A stretch of DNA of 64,000 nucleotides, from the NCBI GenBank assembly GCA_947453625.1, contig CANGHK010000019.1:1-64000 (forward strand). The letters are read 5' to 3'. Source of the stretch: Burkholderiales bacterium. Its GTDB lineage: Bacteria; Pseudomonadota; Gammaproteobacteria; Burkholderiales; Burkholderiaceae_C. A program made the position numbers and the translations under genes. The notes under the pieces were generated by a model. That model was not told where the DNA came from. It saw nothing but the letters and a program-made list of their open reading frames with translations, and did not search any database. Shown here one piece after another: positions 55,256 through 63,175 of the stretch. Position 1 is the stretch's first letter, and each line of letters begins with the position of its first letter.

Positions 55256-56131
55256 TCAGGTCAAGGAGGCAACCGCGGTGCGCTGGACCCGGTGGGCCAG
55301 CGCCTGCCAAACCGGTTGCAGCGTGCCGGCCAGGTCGGGCAGGCGCCCCAAGTCGATGCGGCTCTCGCCGGGCGAGTGGAAATCACTGCCACGCGAGGCC
55401 AGCAGGCCGAACTCCTGCGCCATCGCGCCGTACTTGAGGGTGTCGGCCGCACTGTGGCTGCCGGTCAGCACCTCGACGCCGCGCCCGCCATGGGCCTTGA
55501 ATTCAGAGAACAGCGCGAACTCTTCGTTGACCGAAAACTTGTAGCGTCCTGGGTGGGCGATCACCGCCAAGCCGCCGGCCTGGGTGATCCAGCGCACTGC
55601 GTCGCCCAGCGCCGCCCAGCGGTGGGTCACATAACCGGGCTTGCCCTCGGTGAGGTAGCGGCGGAACACCGAGCCGGTGTCGGCGCAGACGCCGGTGTCC
55701 ACCAGCCAGCGCGCAAAGTGGGTGCGCGACATCAGGTCGGGGTTGCTGACATAGCGCAGCGCGCCCTCGTAGGCGCCGGGCAGACCGACCCGGGCCAGTC
55801 CCTCGGCCATCTCGTGCGCCCGGGCGGTGCGCCCGCCGCGGGTGCGGGCCAGTCCCTGGGCCAGTTCGGCGTCGGCGGCATCGAAGCCCAGACCGACGAT
55901 GTGCACGGTTTCCCCGGCAAAGGTGACCGAGATCTCGACGCCCGACAGAAACCCCATGCCCAGCGCCGTAGCGGCGGCAGCCGCTTCGGCCAGGCCGCGG
56001 GTCTCGTCGTGGTCGGTCAGCGCCCACAGCGCCACGCCATTGCGGCTGGCCCGCTCTGCCAGGGCGGTGGGCGTGAGCGTGCCGTCAGAGTAACGGGAAT
56101 GGCAATGCAGGTCGGCGTTGAGAAGGTGCAC
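55256..56131 (-). CDS. PHP-domain 5'-3' exoribonuclease RNase AM (YciV/TrpH)
   Basis: A 291-residue protein with a GTG start (VHLLNADLHCHSRYSDG). PHP metal ligands are in DLHCHSRYSDG near 6-17, TDHDET near 38, VEIS near 66, VIAHPGRY near 188 and GSDFHSP near 244. Known RNase AM removes nucleotides from 5' ends of RNA and hydrolyses pAp. The pair with a YciO-like gene matches the E. coli yciV-yciO order. Unlike the PHP protein at 6593, it has no signal peptide. The upstream reading frame is not part of the gene. Confidence 0.85.
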   Translation of the reverse strand: MHLLNADLHCHSRYSDGTLTPTALAERASRNGVALWALTDHDETRGLAEAAAAATALGMGFLSGVEISVTFAGETVHIVGLGFDAADAELAQGLARTRGGRTARAHEMAEGLARVGLPGAYEGALRYVSNPDLMSRTHFARWLVDTGVCADTGSVFRRYLTEGKPGYVTHRWAALGDAVRWITQAGGLAVIAHPGRYKFSVNEEFALFSEFKAHGGRGVEVLTGSHSAADTLKYGAMAQEFGLLASRGSDFHSPGESRIDLGRLPDLAGTLQPVWQALAHRVQRTAVASLT

Positions 56132-56210
56132 GGTTGTAGTTTCGCTGCTGTCGCGCTCCCGCGCTGGCGTGGGGTCAGCCGCCCAGGCGCGGCCGATTGC
56201 TCGACGTCGC

Positions 56211-57122
56211 TCAGCCCGACACCACGCGCACCGCCGCGCGCTGGGGCTCGGGCTCCGAATCGAAGCGATCGAAGCCGGTGTAGCAGAGAAAGTGCCGGTT
56301 CGCGGCACGGCCGAACAGCGCCATGCCGAGTTGCTCGGCCAGGCCATGGCCCATCGCCGTGACACCGTTGCGCGAGACGATGATGGGCACGCCCATCTGC
56401 GCCGACTTCATCACCATCTCGCTGGTCAGCCGTCCCGTGGTGTAAAAGGTCTTGTCGGCCCCGGCCACGCTGTGCAGGCCCATCCAGCCGGCGATGGTGT
56501 CGATCGCGTTGTGCCGGCCCACGTCCTCGACGAACATCAGCAGTTCGGCGCCGTGGAACAAGGCGCAACCATGGACCGAGCCTGCCTTGCGGTGGATGCT
56601 GTTGCGCTGGCGCATCTGCTCGAGCAGCGCGTGCAGCGTGCGCTGGCTGATGCGTGCCGTGCCTCTGGCGGGCAACTGGACCGCGCCCAGCTGCGACATC
56701 ATGTCGCCGAACACCGTGCCCTGGCCGCAGCCGGTGGTCACCACCCGGCGGGCAGTCTTGCTCTCGATGTCCTGGATGCCGGCATGGGTCTTGACGGCCG
56801 CTGCGCCCACCTCCCAGTCGACCGTGATCGATTCGACCTCGGCCACGCCGGCGACCAGGCGCTGGTTCAGCAGGTAGCCCAGTACCAGCAACTCGGGTGA
56901 CGCGCCCAGCGTCATCAGCGTGACCAGTTCGCGCTTGTCGACGAAGACCGTCAGCGGGCGCTCGGCCGGGATGAAGATCGCCCGCCGCTCGCCGTATTCG
57001 TCGAGCACGGTGATCTCGCGCAGCAACTCACCCAGCGCGGCGGTGAGCCGGGGAGCACCCGCCGCCGGCTGCGGGCAGCAGGGCACGTCGAAGGCTTGCG
57101 GGGGCAGGGGGTCGGGCAGCAT
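56211..57122 (-). CDS. fdhD: Formate dehydrogenase accessory sulfurtransferase FdhD
   Basis: A 303-residue protein. The family core is LGYLLNQRLVAGVAEVESITVD, the Cys loop RRVVTTGCGQGTVF near 129-142, and the C-terminal AGSVHGCALFHGAELLMFVEDVGRHNAIDTIAGWM...FYTTGRLTSEMVMKSAQMGVPIIVSRNGVTAMG. FdhD carries sulfur from IscS to the molybdenum cofactor of formate dehydrogenase, which is needed for activity. It is the last gene of the operon, downstream of the gamma subunit and a small secreted protein. Only one Cys of the catalytic pair is present in the loop. Confidence 0.92.
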   Translation of the reverse strand: MLPDPLPPQAFDVPCCPQPAAGAPRLTAALGELLREITVLDEYGERRAIFIPAERPLTVFVDKRELVTLMTLGASPELLVLGYLLNQRLVAGVAEVESITVDWEVGAAAVKTHAGIQDIESKTARRVVTTGCGQGTVFGDMMSQLGAVQLPARGTARISQRTLHALLEQMRQRNSIHRKAGSVHGCALFHGAELLMFVEDVGRHNAIDTIAGWMGLHSVAGADKTFYTTGRLTSEMVMKSAQMGVPIIVSRNGVTAMGHGLAEQLGMALFGRAANRHFLCYTGFDRFDSEPEPQRAAVRVVSG

Positions 57123-57173
57123 GTGGCGCGGATTCTGCCCGGGTTTGGCGAGCTCGATGCGGGGTTGAGCAGC

Positions 57174-57536
57174 CTACTTCTTGGCCGCGGGCGGTGCGGC
57201 TGCGGCCACCGGGACCACGGTGGCCGACGCCGCGCCGGACGCAGCCGCGGCGACGAAGGGTCCGGGGTCGGCGCAGGCGGGGGTCTCGGTCGGGGCCGAT
57301 GCCGGCTTGCCGGTCTTCTTGGCGGCAGCCTGGTAGCCTGTTGCCACCCGGTCCATAGCCAGGCAGAGTTTGTAGCCGTCGACCTTGCCTGCATGGGCGG
57401 TCTTGGCCGCTGCCTCGGCGGCCTTGGCCTTGGCCTCGTCGCCGGGGGCGGGCAGCTTGGCGAATGCCGGCAAGGCGGCCAGGGTGGTGATGGCGCAGGC
57501 CAGGGCCAGCAGCGTGGGGGCGGCGATGCGCGTCAT
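57174..57536 (-). CDS. Small secreted Ala-rich protein in the formate dehydrogenase operon
   Basis: A 120-residue protein. A signal peptide (LLALACAITTLAALPAFAKL) is followed by an Ala/Lys helix and GKVDGYKLCLAMDRVATGYQAAAKKTGK with CADPGPF near 87; the two Cys could pair. The last 30 residues are Ala/Pro-rich low complexity. I do not recognise the family. Position between gamma subunit and fdhD suggests a periplasmic accessory role, but it could be dispensable. Confidence 0.7.
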   Translation of the reverse strand: MTRIAAPTLLALACAITTLAALPAFAKLPAPGDEAKAKAAEAAAKTAHAGKVDGYKLCLAMDRVATGYQAAAKKTGKPASAPTETPACADPGPFVAAAASGAASATVVPVAAAAPPAAKK

Positions 57537-57566
57537 GCGGTCTCCAACAGAGGGTTTGGCGCCGGC

Positions 57567-58751
57567 TCAGGCGCGGGGGCCGGTGGCAGCCAAGGTGCCG
57601 GTCGGGGGCTCAGGGCTGCGCTGGGCGGGGATCTTGCCGGCCTGGATATCGTCATACCAGAGTTCGTGGTGCTCCTTGGCCCAGGCTTCGTCGACATAGC
57701 CGCTGCGCATGGCCTGGTAGGCGCCCTTCATGCCTATCGTGCCCATGTAGATGTGGCCCGCGAACATCGCCATCATCAGCATCGCGCCGGCCGCGTGGAC
57801 CATCTGCGCGATCTGCATGTCCGGGCGCAGGTAGGCCAGGCCCGGGATCAGCTTGTCGAGCACCAGGCCCGAGGCGACCACCAGGCTTCCCAGCACCAGC
57901 ATGCCACCCCAGAACACGACTTTCTCGCCGGCATTGAAGCGGTGCGACGCGACCTCCTGGCCGCCGAACATGCCGCCGGCGCGCAGCACCCAGGTCAGGT
58001 CTTCCCTGCTCGGCAGGTTGTCCTTGACGAAGGTGATCAGCATGGCCAGGAGCGTCACCGCGAACAGCGGACCGGCAAAGTTGTGCGCGGTCTTCAGCGC
58101 GTAGGTCAAGGCGCCGAACAGCGTGCCGCCCAGCACGGGCAGCAGGAAGAACTTTCCGAAAGCCATCACGCCGCCCGACAGTGCCAGCGTGACGAAGGCG
58201 ATCGCGTTGCCCCAATGGGTGGCGCGCTCGAAGGGGGTGAAGCGTTCGATCACCCGCCCGGTGTCGGCCGAATGGCCGCCGAGCGGACCGCGCTTCCAGT
58301 AGAACAGCGCCAGCGTCAGCAGCGCTAGCAGGATCAGCGCGCCGCCGTAAGGGATGATCCACTGGTTGCGCACCTGGCGCCAGGACTCGCCGGCGGTGGC
58401 CAGGCGCGCGCCCGGGTACTGCACGAAGGGCTGGATCAGCACGCCTTTTTCGGCGCCCGGCAGGTTTGAAATCCCCGGCGTGTTGCCCGACTCGCGCACG
58501 GCCCGCCACATCGGCGCGTTGTTGCCGGGCTGGCTCTTGCCGCGCTGGGCGTTGCTGTCGTCGTGCTTGGGGTCGGCCGGCGCGACGAATCCGGGCGGCA
58601 GGCCTGGGTTTGCGGTGGCCGCGTTGGCGGGTTGCGCTGTCGCGGTCAGGCTGGTGGTCGCCAGTAGCGCTGCCAGCAAGGTTGCCGGCAACACCGCCCA
58701 TGCGCGCGCCAACAGCGGCCGGCACAGCGTTTGCTGATTCAGGGGATTCAT
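57567..58751 (-). CDS. Formate dehydrogenase gamma subunit (cytochrome b556)
   Basis: A 394-residue protein. A signal peptide (LLAALLATTSLTATAQPANA) and a ~110-residue periplasmic stretch precede four membrane segments: WIIPYGGALILLALLTLALFYW, HWGNAIAFVTLALSGGVMAFG, HNFAGPLFAVTLLAMLITFVKD and the last near 290-360. His in ERATHWGN, KTAHNFAG and VHAAGAMLMMAMFAGHIYMG are heme ligands. It anchors the enzyme and passes electrons to quinone. The N-terminal extension is common in betaproteobacterial members. Confidence 0.9.
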   Translation of the reverse strand: MNPLNQQTLCRPLLARAWAVLPATLLAALLATTSLTATAQPANAATANPGLPPGFVAPADPKHDDSNAQRGKSQPGNNAPMWRAVRESGNTPGISNLPGAEKGVLIQPFVQYPGARLATAGESWRQVRNQWIIPYGGALILLALLTLALFYWKRGPLGGHSADTGRVIERFTPFERATHWGNAIAFVTLALSGGVMAFGKFFLLPVLGGTLFGALTYALKTAHNFAGPLFAVTLLAMLITFVKDNLPSREDLTWVLRAGGMFGGQEVASHRFNAGEKVVFWGGMLVLGSLVVASGLVLDKLIPGLAYLRPDMQIAQMVHAAGAMLMMAMFAGHIYMGTIGMKGAYQAMRSGYVDEAWAKEHHELWYDDIQAGKIPAQRSPEPPTGTLAATGPRA

Positions 58752-58775
58752 GCCCGCTCCTTGTCGTTGGCTGCG

Positions 58776-59009
58776 TCAGGGCCGGACCGGGGCGCGGGAA
58801 TACTCGTTCTGCCCCTGCGAGCGCTTGAGCAGTTGCTGCTCCCAAGCGGTCTTGTCGCCCGCCGTCCAGCCCTGCACCACGAACGGGTTCTGGGCTCCCT
58901 GCCAGGGCGGCACGTCGGACTTGCGGGTCGCGGCAAGCTGCGGCTTCTCGCCGCAGGCCGACAGCAGCAGGGCGGCGGCGATTGCGCCCGAGGTGATCAG
59001 CGTTCTCAT
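58776..59009 (-). CDS. Small lipoprotein in the formate dehydrogenase operon
   Basis: A 77-residue protein with a lipoprotein signal (LITSGAIAAALLLSACGEK, Cys near 18). The mature part reads WQGAQNPFVVQGWTAGDKTAWEQQLLKRSQGQNEYSR, a conserved-looking stretch for such a short protein. The ATG overlaps the beta-subunit stop by 4 bases, so it is translationally coupled. I do not recognise it; a membrane-attached assembly factor for the complex is a guess. Confidence 0.78.
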   Translation of the reverse strand: MRTLITSGAIAAALLLSACGEKPQLAATRKSDVPPWQGAQNPFVVQGWTAGDKTAWEQQLLKRSQGQNEYSRAPVRP

Positions 59010-59632
59010 GACTTGGTGCCCTCCGTCTTCGGTGCGGCCGCGCCGCCGGGTTTGCCGTAGGCCGTGCCCCAGCCCCAGACCTCGCTGCCCTTGCCGCGCG
59101 TCAGCACCCGGGTGCGGAAGATGTCGGCCACCACGTCGCCGTCGCCGCCCAGCAGGGCCTTGGTCGAGCACATCTCGGCGCAGGCCGGCAGCTTGCCCTC
59201 GGCCAGCCGGTTGCGGCCGTATTTTTCGTACTCGGCCTCGCTGCCGTTGGCCTCCGGGCCGCCGGCGCAGAAGGTGCACTTGTCCATCTTGCCGCGCAGG
59301 CCGAAAGTGCCGTTGGTCGGGAACTGCGGCGCACCGAAGGGGCAGGCATAGCTGCAGTAGCCGCAGCCTATGCAGATGTCCTTGTCGTGCAGCACCACGC
59401 CCTCGTCGGTGCGGTAGAAGCAATCGACCGGGCAGACCGCCATGCAGGGTGCATCGCTGCAGTGCATGCAGGCCACCGAGATGCTTTTCTCGCCCGGCAC
59501 GCCGTCGTTGAGCGTGACCACCCGGCGTCGGTTCACGCCCCAGGGCACGTCGTGCTCGGCCTTGCAGGCAGTGACGCAACCGTTGCACTCGATGCAGCGC
59601 TCCGAGTCGCAGATGAATTTCATGCGGGCCAT
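59006..59632 (-). CDS. fdh3B: Formate dehydrogenase beta subunit (iron-sulfur electron-transfer protein)
   Basis: A 208-residue protein with sixteen cluster Cys in four groups: CIECNGCVTACK near 13-24, CMHCSDAPCMAVCP near 55-68, CIGCGYCSYACP near 87-98 and CTFC...ACAEMC near 119-154, which give four [4Fe-4S] clusters. It passes electrons from the alpha to the gamma subunit at the periplasmic face. It lacks a C-terminal membrane helix, unlike E. coli FdnH. It follows the alpha gene after a 123-base gap with a hairpin repeat. Confidence 0.92.
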   Translation of the reverse strand: MARMKFICDSERCIECNGCVTACKAEHDVPWGVNRRRVVTLNDGVPGEKSISVACMHCSDAPCMAVCPVDCFYRTDEGVVLHDKDICIGCGYCSYACPFGAPQFPTNGTFGLRGKMDKCTFCAGGPEANGSEAEYEKYGRNRLAEGKLPACAEMCSTKALLGGDGDVVADIFRTRVLTRGKGSEVWGWGTAYGKPGGAAAPKTEGTKS

Positions 59633-59685
59633 TGCCAGATCTCCTGTCGCAATTTGTGGTTGATCAGCAAGCGGCAGCCGCGCAT

Positions 59686-59752
59686 CCGGCTTTGCCGGGC
59701 CGCTGGCTGTGCCCCCTTGAGGGGGAGGCGCCGAAGGCGCTTCGGGGGTGGG
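59686..59752. repeat. GC-rich hairpin repeat between the alpha and beta subunit genes
   Basis: Three small stems occur in a row: CCGGC/GCCGG (59686-59698), CCCCC/GGGGG (59712-59725), and GGCGCC..GGCGC with CTTCGGGGG after it (59727-59748). The string CCCCCTTGAGGGGGAGGCG is of the type seen dispersed between genes in many Comamonadaceae/Burkholderiales genomes (recalled, not searched). It lies inside the operon and could tune the relative amounts of the subunits. Confidence 0.65.
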
Positions 59753-59755
59753 TCA

Positions 59756-62740
59756 TCACGCCCGCTCGATTTGGCAAACGGTGGTTTTTGTCTCTTGCAT
59801 CATCGTCACGCTGTCGTAACCGTAGGTCGTCCCGGTGTTGACGGATTCGCCACGGATCACCGGCATCGCGCCGGCCGGGTAATAGGGCGCCATGTCGACG
59901 CCGCCCCAGCGGCCCGAGAAGTGGAAGGGCAGGAACACGGTCTCGGCATTGACGCGCTCGGTGACCTGGGCCTTGACCTTGATGCCCGGAAAACCCGCCA
60001 CCGCCTGCATCGGCGGGGTCTTGACCCAGACATCGTCGCCGTTGCGGATGCCGCGGTCGTTGGCTGCCTTGGGGTTGATCTCGACGAACATCTCCTGCTG
60101 CAGTTCGGCCAGCCAGGGGTTGGATCGGGTCTCCTCGCCGCCGCCTTCGTACTCGACCAGCCGGCCGCTGGTCATGATCAGCGGGAAGGTCTTGCCTATG
60201 TCCTTGTTCTTGTCCTGCACGCTCTTGTAGAGCGTGGGCAGGCGCCAGAACGACTTCTTGTCGTCGTGGGTCGGGTACTTGGCCACCAGGTCGGGCCGGT
60301 TGCTGTAGAGCGGCTCGCGGTGCTGCGGGATCGGGTCGGGAAAGTTCCAGACCACGGCCCTGGCTTTGGCATTGCCGAACGGATGGCAGCCATGCAGCTT
60401 CATCACGACGCGGATGATGCCGCCGGACGAATCGGTCTTCCAGTTCTTGCCGTCGGCGGCTTTCTGCTCGGCTTCGGTCAGGTCGCCCCACCAGCCCAGT
60501 TTCTTCAGCAGCAGGTGGTCGAACTCGGGGTAGCCGGTGGTCAGGTCCGCGCCCAGCGAGTGCGAGCCGTCGGCCGCCAGCAAGGACACGCCGTCGCGCT
60601 CGACGCCGAAGTTGGCACGGAAGTTGCCGCCGCCCTCCATCACATGCTTGCTGGTGTCGTACAGGTTGGGCGAGCCCGGGTGCTTGAGCTCGGGCGTGCC
60701 CCAGCACGGCCAGGGCAGGCCGAAGTAGTCGCCGTCCAGGCTGTAGCCGGTAGTCTTGTCGATGCCGCCCTTGGCCTTCAGCGTCTTGACGTCGAAGACG
60801 TTCATGTTGCGCATATGGGCCTTCAGCCGTTCCGGGCTCTGGCCGGTGTAGCCTATGGTCCAGACGCAGCGGTTGATTTCGCGCAGGATGGACTCGGTCT
60901 CGGGCTCCATCATCCCGCCCTTGCCGGCGACCAGCTTGAAGTTCTTGACCAGTTCCTTGTCGAAGCCCAGCTTCTGCGCCAGCTGGTACATGATCATGTG
61001 GTCGGTGCGGCTCTCCCAGAGCGGCTCGATCACCTTCTCACGCCACTGGATCGAGCGGTTCGACGCGGTGACCGAGCCGGTGGTCTCGAACTGCGTGGCC
61101 GCAGGCAGCAGGTAGACGGCGCGGTTCGGGTTCTGGTCCTCGGCCTTGCCGGGCATCGCCGCCATCGCCGCGGTGGCCGACGGGAAGGGGTCGATCACGA
61201 CCAGCAGGTCGAGCTTGTCCATCGCCTTCTTCATCTCGAGACCGCGGGTCTGCGAGTTGGGCGCATGGCCCCAGAAGAACAGGCCGCGCAGGTTGCTGTC
61301 CTGGTCGATCAGCTCGTTCTTCTCGAGCACGCCGTCTATCCAGCGCGACACCGTCATGCCGGGCTTGGTCATCATGCCGGGGGCGTACTGCTTCTTGATC
61401 CACTCGTAGTCGACGCCCCAGGCCTTGGCGAAATGCTTCCACGAGCCCTCGACCAGGCCGTAATAGCCGGGCAGGCTGTCGGGGTTCGGGCCGACGTCGG
61501 TCGCGCCCTGGACGTTGTCGTGGCCGCGGAAGATGTTGGTGCCACCGCCGCTCTTGCCCACGTTGCCCAGCGCCAGCTGCAGCAGGCAGGAGGCGCGCAC
61601 GATGGCGTTGCCTATCGTGTGCTGGGTCTGGCCCATGCACCAGACCACCGTGCTGGGCCGGTTGTCGGCCAGCATCTTGGCCACCTTGTAACAGGTGGCC
61701 TCGTCGACGCCGCATGCCTCTTCCACCTTGTCCGGCGTCCACTTGCTCAGGCATTCCTCGCGCACCTTGTCCATGCCGTAGACGCGGTCGTCGATGTATT
61801 TCTTGTCTTCCCAGCCGTTCTTGAAGATGTGGTGCATCAGGCCAAAGACGAAGGGGATGTCCGAGCCCGAGCGTATGCGCACGTACTCGTCGGCCTTGGC
61901 CGCCGTGCGGGTGAAGCGCGGGTCGACCACGATCATCTTGCAGCCGTTCTCCTTGGCATGCAGCATGTGCAGCATCGACACCGGGTGCGCCTCGGCCGCG
62001 TTGCTGCCGATGTACATCGCAGCTTTCGAGTTCTGCATGTCGTTGTAGGAGTTGGTCATCGCGCCATACCCCCAGGTGTTGGCCACGCCGGCCACGGTGG
62101 TGGAGTGGCAGATGCGCGCCTGGTGGTCTGTGTTGTTGCTGCCCCAGAAGCTGATCCACTTGCGCAGCAGATAGGCTTGCTCGTTGTTGTGCTTGGACGA
62201 GCCGACGACGAAGATCGAATCCGGACCGCTCTGCTGGCGCAGTTCCAGCATCTTGGCGCTGATCTCGGTCAGCGCCTGGTCCCAGCCTATGCGCTGGTAC
62301 TTGCCGCCCACCAACTTCATCGGGGTCTTGAGCCGGTACTCGCCGTGGCCATGTTCACGCAGCGCGGCGCCCTTGGCGCAATGCGCGCCCAGGTTGATCG
62401 GCGAGTCGAACACCGGCTCCTGGCGCACCCAGACACCGTTCTCGACCACCGCGTCGACCGCGCAGCCCACCGAGCAGTGGCCGCAGACGGTGCGCTTGAC
62501 CTCCACCGTCTTGGCTGCGCCGGCGGCGGTCTTGGCCGCGTCGGCGGCCTGCACCTTCTTGACCAGCAGCAGTTGAGAAGCGGCGATGCCCGCGCCCACG
62601 CCCAGACCCGAGCGGCGCAGGAAGGCTCGCCGGTCCATCGTCGGGATGGTGCGGGCGATGCCGCGCGACAGACTGGCCACCAGGCCGGAGCGGGCCACGC
62701 CGGCGGGGGTCGAAGAGCTGGGTTTGCGGGTCAGCAGCAT
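59756..62740 (-). CDS. Formate dehydrogenase alpha subunit (molybdopterin, Cys-type, Tat-exported)
   Basis: A 994-residue protein. The Tat motif MDRRAFLRRSGLG near 35-47 comes after an unusual ~34-residue extension; an internal ATG at this point is an alternative start. The iron-sulfur Cys are in CGHCSVGC near 87-94 and HCAKG. The catalytic site reads ARICHSTTV near 207-215, Cys where E. coli FdnG has selenocysteine. Mo-bis-MGD regions include GSSKHNNEQAYL, MIVVDPRFTRTAAKADEYVRIRSG and GVDMAPYYPAGAMPVIRG. It oxidises formate to CO2 in the periplasm, giving electrons to the beta and gamma subunits. Confidence 0.93.
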   Translation of the reverse strand: MLLTRKPSSSTPAGVARSGLVASLSRGIARTIPTMDRRAFLRRSGLGVGAGIAASQLLLVKKVQAADAAKTAAGAAKTVEVKRTVCGHCSVGCAVDAVVENGVWVRQEPVFDSPINLGAHCAKGAALREHGHGEYRLKTPMKLVGGKYQRIGWDQALTEISAKMLELRQQSGPDSIFVVGSSKHNNEQAYLLRKWISFWGSNNTDHQARICHSTTVAGVANTWGYGAMTNSYNDMQNSKAAMYIGSNAAEAHPVSMLHMLHAKENGCKMIVVDPRFTRTAAKADEYVRIRSGSDIPFVFGLMHHIFKNGWEDKKYIDDRVYGMDKVREECLSKWTPDKVEEACGVDEATCYKVAKMLADNRPSTVVWCMGQTQHTIGNAIVRASCLLQLALGNVGKSGGGTNIFRGHDNVQGATDVGPNPDSLPGYYGLVEGSWKHFAKAWGVDYEWIKKQYAPGMMTKPGMTVSRWIDGVLEKNELIDQDSNLRGLFFWGHAPNSQTRGLEMKKAMDKLDLLVVIDPFPSATAAMAAMPGKAEDQNPNRAVYLLPAATQFETTGSVTASNRSIQWREKVIEPLWESRTDHMIMYQLAQKLGFDKELVKNFKLVAGKGGMMEPETESILREINRCVWTIGYTGQSPERLKAHMRNMNVFDVKTLKAKGGIDKTTGYSLDGDYFGLPWPCWGTPELKHPGSPNLYDTSKHVMEGGGNFRANFGVERDGVSLLAADGSHSLGADLTTGYPEFDHLLLKKLGWWGDLTEAEQKAADGKNWKTDSSGGIIRVVMKLHGCHPFGNAKARAVVWNFPDPIPQHREPLYSNRPDLVAKYPTHDDKKSFWRLPTLYKSVQDKNKDIGKTFPLIMTSGRLVEYEGGGEETRSNPWLAELQQEMFVEINPKAANDRGIRNGDDVWVKTPPMQAVAGFPGIKVKAQVTERVNAETVFLPFHFSGRWGGVDMAPYYPAGAMPVIRGESVNTGTTYGYDSVTMMQETKTTVCQIERA

Positions 62741-62754
62741 GGGGGTCTCCGTCC

Positions 62755-62967
62755 TCAGACCTTGGCGGTCTGGTAGTAGCGCTGCACATGGGCCGTCAGC
62801 TGGTAGCCGCCGCCCGCCTCGGGTGCCGGCTTGGGCAGGGCCTGCGCCGCCGGCGTGGCCGCGTGTTGCAGCGGCAGCACCACGGCCACGGTGGCGAGCG
62901 CACCGGCGGTGCCGGCACCGGCAAACAGGCGGCGTCGTGACAGGGGGGTGGATGCGGTCTTGCTCAT
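62755..62967 (-). CDS. Formate dehydrogenase region TAT-target small protein
   Basis: A 70-residue protein: MSKTASTPLSRRRLFAGAGTAGALATVAVVLPLQ, a twin-arginine signal, followed by a short mature part with PAPEAGGGYQLTAHVQRYYQTAKV. Such peptides precede the alpha subunit in many betaproteobacterial operons. It is the first gene of the operon, 14 bases before the alpha subunit. The function is unknown; a chaperone or assembly role for the exported complex is possible. Confidence 0.85.
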   Translation of the reverse strand: MSKTASTPLSRRRLFAGAGTAGALATVAVVLPLQHAATPAAQALPKPAPEAGGGYQLTAHVQRYYQTAKV

Positions 62968-62987
62968 CACGGACTCCAGGTGGGCAG

Positions 62988-63106
62988 GCCCATGCATGGG
63001 CTTGCATATTGACACACCTTATTTGAAGCGCGTGTTTACCCGGTGACTATCGGGGCTTGCCTGTGGTGGTCGCGACAAGTTGTCGCGTTTGTTGGGACAA
63101 GCTGTC
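62988..63106. promoter_or_regulatory. Palindromes in the formate dehydrogenase/regulator divergent region
   Basis: CGCGACAAGTTGTCGCG (63071-63087) is a perfect 17-bp palindrome, and GACAAGCTGTC (63096-63106) repeats its core with centres 22 bp apart, two helical turns. Closer to the operon lies GCCCATGCATGGGC (62988-63001), a perfect 14-bp palindrome. The pair fits the binding site of the divergent NtrC-type regulator (Fis-type DNA domain). A TTGACA at 63009-63014 may be part of the regulator's own promoter. Confidence 0.55.
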
Positions 63107-63175
63107 GTCGGGGCCGGGACTTGGCCCCGCGCGCCGGTGATTTCCCAGGGCTTTCTACAATCTGGTGACCTCGCC

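Noticed and set aside
59756-62740. Selenocysteine formate dehydrogenase
   Set aside because: The active-site codon is TGC (Cys), not TGA, and there is no selenocysteine insertion context.
59387-62776. Very long open frame antisense to the formate dehydrogenase alpha and beta subunits
   Set aside because: At this GC content long antisense frames are expected; the translation is Gly/Ala/His/Val/Arg-rich with no domain, and the other strand is a clear enzyme.
63010-63060. Sigma-54 promoter for the formate dehydrogenase operon on the minus strand
   Set aside because: A GG-N10-GC spacing exists but the surrounding bases do not match the consensus.
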